From Humulus lupulus (lineage: Eukaryota; Streptophyta; Magnoliopsida; Rosales; Cannabaceae), in the NCBI RefSeq assembly GCF_963169125.1, contig NC_084793.1, positions 45,689,578-45,753,577 on the forward strand: DNA of 64,000 nucleotides. The letters are read 5' to 3'. Positions within the stretch are counted from its first letter, which is position 1, and every line of letters begins with the position of its first letter. The translations under genes were made by a program, and so were the position numbers. Positions 32,807-44,492 of this stretch are shown in pieces. The notes beneath the pieces were generated by a model, which searched no databases, was not told the DNA's origin, and saw only the letters and a program-made list of their open reading frames with translations.

Positions 32807-33041
32807 TTTGCCTCCCAAGTTTATCTTGGTGCAATCGGCACTGGATAAACTTGCATGCTTTGACCAGGCTGGTGCCTTTTCAAATTCTGACACACTAAAA
32901 ATCATAGTATCACTTTTATAGGAAATGATGATACTTTTTGATAAAACAATCGAAGGTTGTGTGTTCTCAAGGCAGTTTGACACCACGTTTTCGGCAACAA
33001 TGATGGTACATTTTGGCTAAAGGTGGAAAAGGTTCATTTAC
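32807..33041. other. Internal 3' segment of element C
   Basis: Polypurine tract at 32807-32822 and about 220 bp of sequence without gene, cut by the chromovirus F at 33042. Related internal sequence may resume at 55763. Confidence 0.5.
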
Positions 33042-34209
33042 TGTAACACCCTACTACTCAGGGACCGTTAGACTGTGTATTTTATATACTGCGAAACTCG
33101 CTAAATGAGTCATTTGGCTATAATCGTGTAACTAAACGTGATTAACGATTAATGGTTAAATTTTTTGGTCAAAGGTACAATCATTTCACTAAAATGTTTA
33201 CTTTATACATGGGATCCCAAAATACATTTAAAAAAGTTAATTACAATGGAAAAAGTTACAACCAGCTGACCTACGTGGCAAAATAGGGTTTGACCCTAGT
33301 TCATCTTTAAAATCTCGACCGTGGTGGTCGAGCAGCCGCATATGTACACATCACCACCTAAGTTCTCCAACTTAAGGATGGTCCAACTTTCTTTTCCCCT
33401 TACCTGCACCACAAAACACCCGTAAGCCAAGGTTCCGCAAGAAAACTTAAACATGCTCATAGGCAGTTAACAGTATGTTCCAAATCATAATAAGCATGCC
33501 TATCAGTAATAACCCTACTCATGCATGCATACTATTCATAAAAATGACAACAGTGTCATATGGGGCCAATTACACAAGATAAATGATCAAAAAATTATAC
33601 TAGGGTCTGATGCCCAAATTACATGATTAATGAAACATATTGGGGTCCAATGCCCAAATTACATGATTAATGAATCATACTGGTGTACAATGCCCAAATT
33701 ACATGATTAATGAATCATACTAGGGCTCAATGCCCTAGTATATGATTAACAAATCATACTGGGGCGTAGTGCCCTAATATATGGTTAATAAATCATACTA
33801 GGGTTCAGCGCCCTAGGATATGGGACTGATGAGTCACCCCACAGCCCTTTGCTCTATCCTCTATATAACCAGCCTTGGAGCTGGCCCAGCATACCAGACG
33901 CTTTAATTTTCCATGACCAATAGGTCGATCAAGTGTATGTCATGCTTCTGATTAGGCATAACCATATCGACCAGCGCTCAGCGCGCTATTTCTGCCCTTG
34001 ACTTATAAGTCAATGATTTTCAACCAGCGCTCAATGCTATTGCAGTCCTTGACTCATAAGTCAATGCTTTTCGACTAACACTCAGCGTGCTAATGCCGTT
34101 CTTGACTCATAAGTTAAGTCCGGGGCCCAACCTTAGGATATGAGACTAATAAGTCACCCTAGGGCCCATTGCCCTATCCTCTATATAACCAGCCTTGGAG
34201 CTGGCCCAG
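33042..34209 (-). repeat. 3' LTR part of chromovirus F
   Basis: Plus-strand start TGTAACACCCTACTACTCAG. It contains a tandem array of about 40-bp units (33575-33800: ATGATTAATGAATCAT, ACTGGGG, AATGCCC) and a direct duplication of a block ending CCAGCCTTGGAGCTGGCCCAG (first near 33815-33890, again at 34128-34209). The 5' half of the LTR is missing. Confidence 0.8.
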
Positions 34210-35400
34210 TGTTCCTCGATAATACCTTAACTAAAGGTATGGTTTTGTTCCTTAGGACCTTGTCCTTCCTGTCTAAAATCTGAACTGGTTACTCCTCATA
34301 GGATAACTTTGCCTCTAGTTCTAGATCCTCATAAATCAACACATGAGTCTCATCTAATACATGTTTTCTCAACATGGAAATTTGAAATACATTATATACG
34401 GCTGATAGTGCCGGAGGTAAGACCATCCTATAGGCCACCTGACCGATCCTCTCCAGGATCTCAAACGGTCCTATAAATCTAAGGCTCAACTTTCCCTTTT
34501 TCCCACAATTCTCCTCACCCCTTTCCATGGAAAGACTCTAAGGAAGACGTAGTCTCCCAATTGGAATTCCACGTTCCCGCGTTTCAGATCAACATAACTT
34601 TTCTGTCTACTCTGAGAAGTGAGCATCCGAGCTCTAATCTTTTCAATAGCCTTAGTGGTCCTCTAAACTACCTCAGGACCTAAATATTTTCTCTCACCCA
34701 TTTCATCCCAGTGAATGGGCGATCTACACTTCCTACTATACAACATCTCATAAGGTGTCACTCTAATAGTCAACTGGTAGCTATCATTGTAGGAAAACCC
34801 TATTAGAGGCAAATATTCATTCCAGGACCCTTCAAAGTCCAATATACATGCTCTCAGCATGTCCTCCAATATCTGGATAATCCTCTCTAACTTACCATTA
34901 GTCTGAGGACAATAAGCTGTACCAAATTCCAGCTGCGTACTGATCGCCTTCTGTAACGTTCCCCAAAACATGGAGGTAAAGATAGGGTCCTTATCCATCA
35001 GGATAGACCTCGAAGTTCCTTGAAAGCGTACTATCTCTCTCACATTGAGATATGCATACTGGTCAACTGTGTTGTTCATCCTCACTGGTAAAAAGTGAGC
35101 TGACTTCGTATACCGGTCTATAATGACCCAGACTAAATCATGCCGGCCCACTATCCTGGGCAATCCCACCACAAAATCCATTGTGATGTCCTCTTACTTC
35201 CACTATGGAATACTCAGATTGTAATAGCCTTACTGATTTCTGATACTCTGCCTTGACCTGCTAACAGGTCAGGCACTTTGCCACATACTCAGTTACGTCT
35301 CTCTCCATCCCAGGCCACCAATATAAAGCTTTCAGATCCTGGTACATCTTCATGGTGCCTAGATGTAGAGAATAAGGGGTAGTATGAGATTCATACAGAA
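34210..35400 (-). pseudogene. pol: Integrase and chromodomain start of chromovirus F
   Basis: The zinc-finger end (YVAKCLTC, near 35270) and core (34663-35181) show D in WVIIDRYTK, D in MDKDPIF and E in NGKLERI. The GPF motif region (34289-34528) reads LRFIGPFEILERIGQVAYR, typical of the Tekay clade. After one stop at 34289 the frame continues into the chromodomain start (PVQILDRKD ... LVKVL), which breaks off at LTR sequence near 34215. The chromodomain would guide insertion to chromatin. Confidence 0.85.
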
Positions 35401-35629
35401 TCTCTCATCTGATCCCAGTGTCCATCAAAACACAAATCTGATCCTTATATCTCAATGAACCTATACCTGACACTGTATAGTCCTTAGCTATTCTAGCTAG
35501 AACATCCCCTTTACTCTTTCCCAACTGTGGGTCACTCAACTATTTTTTTATCCTCTCTAAAAGAGTAAACTATAGCGTAATGTTGGCCAACTGGCCCACT
35601 AGTAACTCTACTCTAACTCTGGTCATATC
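35401..35629 (-). pseudogene. pol: RNase H-integrase linker of chromovirus F
   Basis: Degenerate coding sequence upstream of the zinc finger (GQLANI, LLERIK, DPQLGK-like remnants). The distal half of RNase H expected between here and 38010 is absent. Confidence 0.55.
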
Positions 35630-38009
35630 TGTATCGCCCTACTTCCTTAGAGCCGTTACTAAGTGAGTTTTAAACATCCAGTTAACTCGCTAATCGAGGT
35701 TTTAGGTTAAAAGTGTAGCTAATCTGTAATAAAAGTCATATAATTTGAAAATGTAATCATTCATTGAAAATTATAAAGCGTTAAACATTTAGGATCCCAA
35801 AATACTGTTTAGAAATATTTACAACTAAAAAAAATGATTAAAGTCGACTAAACGACAAAATTCGAACTAATACAAAATGTCTCCCAAAATACCCCTGGTC
35901 GTGGCAGCCAAGCATGCCGAACATGTACACGCCGCTTCACGCTCTCTGTACTCATGGTTAATCGACCTTTCCCTTGCCCTTACCTGCACCATAGAGCACC
36001 CGTGAGACGAAGCGCAGCAATAAATCTCCACACAAGTAATCAACATATGCATAACTAACAATCAACATATAATAAAACTGCCAATAGGCTAAACACATAA
36101 CGGCCATGCCATCCCAGGCGCTTTACCAGGCCCTGGGTTTGCGGTCTACACCGTGAGGATGTCTCAGGCATCTGAGAAGGGTCTCACCCTAGCGACTTGC
36201 ACTCCGCATGCTTAACACCACTCTCGGTCCCTTGCCGTACTCGGCCTTGCACTCCACATGGTTGATGTCATTCTCGGCCCTCTGTCGTACCCGGCCTTGC
36301 CGTTCTCGACCATTACCGTACATTCATAGATATGCAACACATAGCATAAAATTAACAAATACTTAAACAGATACAAACATACATAATAGGGCTACGCCCT
36401 GCATCATAATTACATAGGGTTGTGCCTTGCAATACAAACTATAGGGCCACGCCCTACTCTACAGATACAACAATTTTCTTACCTGTGTCCCGAGCTTCTT
36501 GAGCACCGAAATCTCGAACACAGTCCTCTAACCCGAGCTTCACTGAAAACCTAGTTACAACACACAAGTAACACTCTTATTACTAACCAATTCATTATTG
36601 TACCCCGAAACCAATTTCGTGCTTTCAGGACCTCCAGTTTCCCCACACAAGGTGGCGGAAGCGTCCCCCGAGCCCCCTGAGCCAAAACCCTAAAAACACA
36701 AAATCCCATATCCTAAAAATGGCCTAGCACGATGGCACAGCCCTATAGGGGCCACAACGCCTAGCAAGTCTCCCTTGTCCTAATTCAACCCAGTGTCGTG
36801 GCACGGAAGAACAGGGCCGCGGTGCTCATACGCGAACCTAGAAAGCTGGGTTTTTCCCAACATTTTTCCTGAGCCAAAACTCACCCAAATCACCACCAAG
36901 GTACACCCAAGTCCCAATTCAGCCTAAAACCTCAAATAAACAGTATATCAACTCAAAAATAATAGCAGCAAACTCAAACACTCAACCAAACCCAAAAATC
37001 ACCTAGTGGTTTAAAACTCCACAAAATTTAAACCACACTCCAGAAAACTTAAACCGCATCAGAACATTTACTTTAAATTTCAATGAATTCCTTACCTTGA
37101 ATAGGAATTCGACCCTGAGCTACTTTTAAGTCTAGTTCCAAGCTTAAATCCTCTGGTTCCTAAGCTGAATCTTCACAATCATTAAGCCACAAATCTAATT
37201 TTCAACATTCAATCCCAAACTCTCAAGAACAAGTAAGGAGACTCAAAATCAGAGATGAAGCCTTACCTCTAAATTAATCTTGGCCTGTACTTGACTCCAG
37301 TTGCCCCAACTTCACTTTTCCCCAAGTTCAGCCTTGAGTTCATTCCTTGACCCCAAAGAAGATCAGCTCTTCTTCTCTTTCCTTTCCTAGCTTTTGGTTT
37401 TCTCTAGGCTTCCAACAGAAAATTCAGATATATGCCTAAGTGTAAGTAGTGTGAATAACTTCTCCCTAGCCAAGTCTATCTACTCCTAAGGCCAAATTAC
37501 CATTTTGCCCTTTCCCCTAATAAAATTCTTATACTAACCTCAACGACAAATCCGTCATTTTACCCAAATCCCGCTAAGTCCTCGAGTATTCCTATAAATC
37601 CCCATTTAATCCCGACATACCAAATTATTGATAAGTTACTAACCATTACTCAATAATTCTCGAACACAAGTTATATTCCCAAAATACCCCTAGGCTCCTC
37701 CCGAGTCGGGTATTCGACCCTGTTGTCACTTTCTAGCTAAACCAATCTATAGGACTATCTTAGGTTGTGCATCACAAATTTATCACCACTCACACGTGGT
37801 GACAATCACAATATACAAAAATATTGCATTTGTGCCCTTAACGGGCTAAAATTACAAACATGCCCCTAACAACCAAACAGGGCCCACATGCATATTTAAT
37901 TCACCTAAACATGCATTTCTAATCACAAATTAACATGATAAATCACTTATTGCCCTCCAGGCATGCTAATCAAGGCCCTAAGTCTTATTAGAAAATTTGG
38001 GACGCTACA
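35630..38009 (-). repeat. Solo LTR, Tekay type, inserted in pol of F
   Basis: 2380 bp, plus-strand start TGTATCGCCC and end GGACGCTACA, with perfect duplication ATATC (35625-35629 and 38010-38014). It shares the conserved CTTACCTGCACC...GAGCACCCGTGAG block near 35976-36005. No internal domain. Confidence 0.93.
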
Positions 38010-38650
38010 ATATCCTTCACTGACGTGATGCATAGGCAATCACCTTCTCTGTCTGCATAAGAACACAATCCAAATCCTGTCTTGAGGCATCAAATAAACC
38101 ATAAATTTTTCATGATCTATAGAAATACTCAGAACTGGAGTTGTACTCAATCACCTCTTCTATTCTCAGAAGTTGTTCTCACACTTTTCTGACCATGCAA
38201 ACTTCTGATTTTGCATGTCCACTCTACCAACGGAGTAACAATCCTTGAGAATTCTCCCACAAAACACATATAATACCCTGCCAGTCCAAGGAACTCTTGA
38301 CCTTTGAGGCATTCCTTGGCCTTGACCAATATCTAATTGAGAGTATACCCAAAATATCATCGATAAATACAATCACTAACCGATCTAGAAAATCTTTGAA
38401 CACCCTGTTCATCTAATCCATAAGTGCTTCCGGGGCATTAGTCAAACCAAATGACATGATTAAGAACTTGTAGTACCCATAACCGATACGAACAACAATT
38501 CATTTGCATAATCCTTCTCCCTGATCCTCAGCTGGTAATAATCAGATAAAAGATCTATCTTGGAGAATACCGTCTTGCCCTTAACCAAACCTTTAGTTCC
38601 TGCAGTTCTACTGAAGCCGTTCAATACAGTTCCCTAGACTCTAGGTCCAT
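38010..38650 (-). pseudogene. pol: Reverse transcriptase-early RNase H of chromovirus F
   Basis: RT active site FIDDIL is seen in the segment 38224-38412 (VFKDFLDRLVIVFIDDIL); KVIAYASRQ of RNase H lies next to the solo LTR near 38015-38060. Frames change at least twice. Confidence 0.75.
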
Positions 38651-39400
38651 CCCTGGCACCAATTTAATCACAATTCTATCTCCCTGTGCAGAGGTAACCC
38701 TGGCAGATCCTCTAAAAACACATCCAAAAACTCACAGACTAATCTAGTCTATCCTCATCCCACTGGCACGACCTGAGTGGTATCCACCACACTAGCTAAG
38801 AATCCTATGCATCCCTCTTGCAATAGGTCTCTAGCTCTAAGTACAGATGTCATAAGTATACGGGGTCCAGGCACAATGCTAACAAATACAAAGGGTTTCT
38901 CACCCTCAGGCTCAAGGGTTATCATCTTTTTTTGCAATCTATCTTTGCCCCATACTTGGCTAACCAATCCATATCCAAGATCATATCAAAGTCAGTCATA
39001 ACCAACTATATCAAGTCAACTGATGAATCTTTTCCCACCATAATCTAACCCACCGGTTAAAAGTTACCAATAGGGTACCACATTCTCATCACAACGTAGC
39101 CACGCAATCCATGTACCAAGTTTGTGCCTCTACTAGATGTAACAAAGAAAAGAACAACATGGCACCAAAACCAATCAGCATAATGTAAGAATCAGAACCA
39201 GAAAGATGCCATGTCACTACTGAGGGACCCGCCTCAGCCTCAGCCTCTGAATGCATCAGAGCGAACACTCGAGCTGGAGTAAAGCTGTTCATCCCCTTTG
39301 GTTCATCCTTCCTTAGCCCTGGGCAATCCCTCTTGAGGTGCCCAACCATTCTACATAAGAAACATGCCTTTGCTCGACATTCTCCCAAATGGTGTTTCAT
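38651..39400 (-). pseudogene. pol: Protease region and zinc knuckle of chromovirus F
   Basis: CCHC knuckle CFLCRMVGHLKRDC (39089-39400) is followed by a degenerate protease. The post-protease segment EGEKPFVFVS...GCIGFLASVVDT (38755-38967) is typical of Tekay elements. The active-site triplet is not preserved. Confidence 0.75.
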
Positions 39401-40621
39401 GCACCGAGCTTATTCCGGGTAAAGTTTCCAATCCTCGTCCTCGCCCCGATGGCCTATCTGAGCACTTCAGAACCATTTTTCTAGTCCAGAGGTACCGAAT
39501 ATATTCATAACTTTTCTTTCCTGATCATTGGGCCCCCCGCCTCTGCTTGATCCAATAAACGGAGGTATCACTGTCTGAGCTTCGCGCTCTCCCTCCATAT
39601 CTCATTCCCTGTGCTCTCAATAACAAGAGCCCTCCCTACCACCTGAGCATAGGTAGAGATCTCATGTACTGGGGCAATTCTAACGCCCTGAGCGATCCCA
39701 TAATTCAATCCCTGGATAAATTGCTCTTTCCGAGCCACATCTCTGGGTACCATATCAAAGGAAAACTTGGCCAAACCATTGAATTTGTTAACACACTTTG
39801 CTCCTGTCATGTTTCCCTAAACCAAGTTCATAAACTCATTTGTCTTTGTAGTCTTAACTGCATCACAATAATATCTCTCATTAAACAACTGCCTAAATTC
39901 TTCCCAATTCATCATAGCTGTATTTCGTGTATGGGATATCACTTCCCACCACGTCTGGGAATCTTCCCGTAACACATATATAGCACAAATCATCCTATCG
40001 TGACCTACCACCCCATATTGTTGAGGATGGAACTGATCATTTCCATCTATTGTTTAGCTCTGAATGGATCTAGGCCTCCCTAAAAAACTGGAGGGTAATA
40101 TTCCTGAAATCTCTCATATAGAAATTCCCATCTGTTCTCAACCCTAGGCTGAGCCAAAACTGGTGCCACTCCTAGCATAATAAAGGAAGAGGTGTTCCCT
40201 AACACAACCTGCTATTTTAAACACATGATCTCTTCCTCTTGCCCTTGCAATCTTGCTTGCATATCTGTAAACACCTGCTGCCAATTCTGAGGGGCAGGTG
40301 AAGGGCTCAGGCCCTGACATTACTTCCCAGCCTCAACATAAACACCACCGGGTCCTATTAACTGCCTTGGGTACATAACCTCTGAATTAGTCTGCAGTCA
40401 ATAACTTGACCCATTAAGCATGATGAGCACATTCAAAAGCCTCCCCACAGGAAAATCAAACAACACCACATTCACATAGCACCGCGGTACTAAAATACAT
40501 GCCCATAACATTTATGCACAAACCAATAAACCCTGGTCTTGCCAAAAAAATATCATGCTCTCAACTCTAGCATGCAGATAACACATTCATATATAAATTG
40601 AGCACGTATTCACATAATAAT
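39401..40621 (-). pseudogene. gag: Gag and leader of chromovirus F
   Basis: The retrotransposon gag domain is split over 39817-40011 (WWEVISHT, WEEFRQLFNERYY) and 39568-39810 (FVxxL-like remnants, EQFIQGLN, YAQVVGRAL). 40012-40621 is upstream gag and leader with stops. The leader resumes at 54854 beyond element B. Confidence 0.75.
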
Positions 40622-41413
40622 TGTTGACTGCCTTTTTCGCTATCAACTTTTATAAGAGAGGTTAAAGAAATAACTATAATAACACAAAGATTTTTACGTG
40701 GTTCAGGTTATAAAAGAACCCTAGTCCACGATTCTCTAGTATTAGGGAGATTGCAAGCTTGTGATTGTAAGCTTTTATAGTGTTTTCTTATGCAGCATTT
40801 AGATTGCTCTGAGTACAAGTAGTTTTCTCTCTCCAAAATCAAACCCCATACAATGAGACTCCCAACCTTATTTATAGAGGCTGGGGTCATTAATATTAAT
40901 CATACGTAATTAATACACATTCTTCCCATAATTGGGGGATTAATACACTTCAATGCATTGAATAGAGACCACGACCCAAACGAGATTTGCGGGGCCCACA
41001 ACAGAAAGGTAACCACTTTAGGGGGAACATGCCACTAGGACTGCCAGGGTATTCTGTACGTATTTCCGTGTTAGGCGGCGTACTGCGTGTGCAAAATGTC
41101 GAGTCGTACACTCGACAACACTGTTGACAGATCACCCACAAAGGTTCTCAGACGATCCTCTCACTTTAAAAACCTACACCTACTGACACGTTGCTCCACC
41201 TCCTAGGTTCAAGTTGGAGAACCTCCATCTCTGAGACTGAACATCGGCGAGTAACTCACCATGACACCTACTTCCCCCTTCGGATAAAACCTAATCTAGG
41301 AAGACCTTTTCTCTAACTACAGGCCTCGGGCAGTAACATGCCCCGAGGATGTCCACAAATATCCTAGCCAACCACTGGGGGTTGCCACATGTCGGTGGTG
41401 AAAAATATGGACA
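40622..41413 (-). repeat. 3' LTR of Tat element B
   Basis: 792 bp, plus-strand start TGTTGACTGCC, end ATATGGACA. Reverse TATA box CTTATTTATAGAGG near 40868. The terminal inverted repeat is imperfect: TTGAC-TGCCTTTTTCGCTA-TCAA. Confidence 0.88.
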
Positions 41414-41893
41414 ACTTTTTCCCCCCAAGTCTCTACTTGTCCTCGGATAGCGGAGACTTCAAACTGAGGAAGATTTCAAAGAATCCTCGGATAGTAAGCG
41501 TTTGGACTTTCACTGATGTCACTCTGAAAAGCAGAACCACGTGTCCACGCTCTGTTGTTGGGCCCGTCAGTCCGTGCATTTAATTAGGGGTCACCTCGAT
41601 ATCCCAAATTTCTACTCTGAGCCCGAGGTGTCTTATCCCAAAGAAAATAATGATTGCGATCCATGCCTTTTGAAACCTAACCGTCAGATTAGTTTAGTAA
41701 ATCTATTCATCCGACGGTTGTGGGAGCGCTGCCTCTCTAATACTTTTTACTAGGTATAAAACCTAGAAAACTTTTAGTCTCATACCACAACCATTCAAAA
41801 ATCCTAAACCCTCCCAGCACATTTTACCGTTTCTTTTTCTCTTCCGTCTACTTCTCCTTTTCAACCCTTTCCCAGAGTTCTGGACGACTGGCG
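41414..41893 (+). promoter_or_regulatory. Polypurine tract and antisense promoter of element B
   Basis: 41414-41432 is the polypurine tract (minus ACTTGGGGGGAAAAAG). On the plus strand a TATA-like GGTATAAAAC lies near 41752-41761, followed by a pyrimidine-rich leader with CTTTCTTTTTCTC. The same position holds the antisense promoter in A and D. The leader is cut by the LTR at 41894. Confidence 0.55.
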
Positions 41894-44185
41894 TGAATCG
41901 ACCCAAAATCACTAATATGGCTTAAGGGCCTTGATTAGTGTGCCGGGAGGGCATAATTAGTTCATGTGTGAATTTATTGATTTAATGCATGATTACATGA
42001 TAAGCATGCTTGTATGATTATATGAATATAAATGTGATTAAATGTTATACTTGTGAGAACCACATTATTATGTGGGTAAATCTGCGGAGCTCGACTCGAG
42101 GCGATCCTAGGGCTAGATAGCGGGAAAAGTCACAACGGGGCTTAATAGTTGACTTTGGATAAGTCAGGGGTATTTTAGGTATTAGGTAGTTATTTAGACT
42201 ATCGGGTTATGAAAATAAATATATGGAGATATATTTGAGGTAAGGAAGTCTAGGCGGGAATATTGGGGAATTTTATCGTTTTGCCCTCGGGGACGTTTCC
42301 GGCACCCCGAGCCTTGGGATTGGCTTAACAGGATAAGGATAGGTTAAAATTAAAGGAAAATAGTAGAACAAATATTAGACTGACTTATCTTTCTCAGCTC
42401 TTCTCTCTACTATCTCTTTCAAGGAAAAACACAAAGAGGAAACCATTGAAAATTTAGTGAATCAAGTTGGGAGTTTCTGAGAATTGAGGTGGGGATTTAG
42501 AGGCTTAACTCAAGGATTGTCCAAGGAACATTTAATCAAGGCTAAGGTAAGAATTAAACTATGTTTTGAAGTTAGACACTTTGAATTTTTGACTGAGTAA
42601 TGACATGATTGTGATATTGATGTTAAGGTTGAATTGGAGCTGGAAAACTTGAGAATTAGCAGGGATTCTGCTTAGAAAAGGAGTTCAGCTGAAGAGGTAA
42701 GTTATAATTCATGATTTAGAGGCTTAAATTTGAGTTTTGCATGGCTGGGTTTTGAGTTCTTGAGTTAGAAAGTTTCAGTGATTGAAGTGGGTTTTTGATG
42801 GGTTTCTAGTCTAGTTTTCAGCTGGGTTGTGTTGCTGGAATCTTGTGGGAAGTTTTTGGATAATTGAGTTGTGGAATTTGGGTTGTTTTGGGAGAGTTTG
42901 CATGAGGTTTGGGAGTAAAAAATTGAGGTTTTTCTGGGCTCGAAGGGGTCGGGCCGCGGCATAATTCTTGGTGAGCCGCGGCCCTTCGAAGCTGATGGGT
43001 GCTGAGGAAGGAGGGCAGGCCGTGGCATGGTCTAAGTAGGGTCGTGACCCTTACCTGTTTTTGTGCTTTGGGAGGCCTCTGGTTAGGGCCATGCTGTGGC
43101 ATGGATGGCTAATGCTGCGACCCTTAAGGGATTTTGGGATTTTGAGATTCTAGGCTTGGGAATTTAACCTAGGGTGCTCGGGATTGAATCTTTTACCATG
43201 TTTGGTGAAGTTCAATGTTCCGGAGATTAGAACTTTGTCTAGAAGCTCATTTAAGTTTGTTAATGGTATCCTTCACCTTGGTTGTGGCTAGGTGATAAAA
43301 GCTAAGGCTCAGGAACGAATCGTGCTTGAGGAGCGTTGCTCATAATCAGTAACCGCAAAGATTAAAGGTACGAAAACTGTACCTGGTTGAATATGTGTGA
43401 TGGGACTAAGGGTTCCCTATTGTGTATGCTTGAATAGATGGTATTATGCCATGCAAGCTAATTAGTGAACCAACGGCCTAAGGGTGCCAAGGGTTACACT
43501 AGCACACAGGGCACGGCTTGGCCACTGGTAGCCAAGGACAACTTAATATACACTGAGCTTGGTTTAAGCGGGCCAGAGTCAGTGGGGTAAACAGGGGGTG
43601 CGGCCTAAGTTGTCGGCCCTGATTATTATGTGATATGAGTGTTATAAGTGATTGATTGCATCCATGATTCTGAATATATGCTGAATGATTAGAGGGGATT
43701 ATTTGGTGAAAGTTCATGCTTAGTGAATTTACTATCTGTTGTTATTGTTTGTGTTCCATATTATGTTTTCTTGCTGGGCCTTGGCTCACGGGTGCTACGT
43801 GGTGTAGGTAAAGGCAAGGGAAAGCTTGATCAGCCTTGATTTGGAGAGCTCTACGAGCGGAATGTACATGGCCAGTTGCTCAGCCGCCACGGTTGAGGTT
43901 TAGGCAGGGACGCGAGACCCAAAATTTGTCCATTTTGCCTTAGTATGGCTAACAGCTGTTTGTATTATTTTGGGAGTCTGTAATCCAACTTTTAAACTCT
44001 GTTTCTTTTGGGATCCCGTGTACATAACTGCTTACTTATATAAGATGAAAATTTTGAGACCAAAACCTTTTTAACCCTAGCTCGTACTTGATTAGTGACA
44101 TGTTTTTAAATTAATGACTTGATTAGCAAGTCTTGCACCTTTATAAGTACACAGTGTAGTGGTCTTGGCTAATCTGGACATTACA
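41894..44185 (+). repeat. Tekay-type LTR inside element B
   Basis: 2292 bp, start TGAATCGACCC, end GGACATTACA, with the conserved GGCTCACGGGTGCT block near 43784. No internal domain is attached. The flanks TGGCG and AGTGT do not match, so it may be a product of recombination between two insertions rather than a simple solo LTR. Confidence 0.8.
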
Positions 44186-44492
44186 AGTGTGGACTGTTAG
44201 AGTCTGTTCCTCATTTTTACGAGTCATTTTAGGCATATTTTGACACTAGGCTCGTTCGAAATGACCTTCAAAGGTCTTTAGTCAACTTTGTGTTCCTGGG
44301 CCTGTGACCAGAATCTTGGAAATTTCCAGATTCTGGTAGGTTCATCCCCTCCGGCTTTTCCTTAGTTGCCAGGGCCATCTCGCATTTTCTTTTAAAACTC
44401 TCCTCTTTCCCGAGCAGTTTTCCTAGAGTCATCTATGTTTTGGCCATCTTTCTTTCGGTCAGAATACTAACTACTTGATTTTTTTGTCTCAG
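44186..44492 (+). other. Leader/UTR intron of antisense gene B
   Basis: Non-coding, ends in TTTTTTTGTCTCAG directly before the ATG at 44493, the same acceptor-next-to-ATG layout as in A and D. Confidence 0.5.

Noticed and set aside
42765..43102. Minus-strand Pro/Ser-rich frames in the Tekay LTR
   Set aside because: Lie inside an LTR, overlap each other in two frames, and have no conserved counterpart in the other LTR copies.
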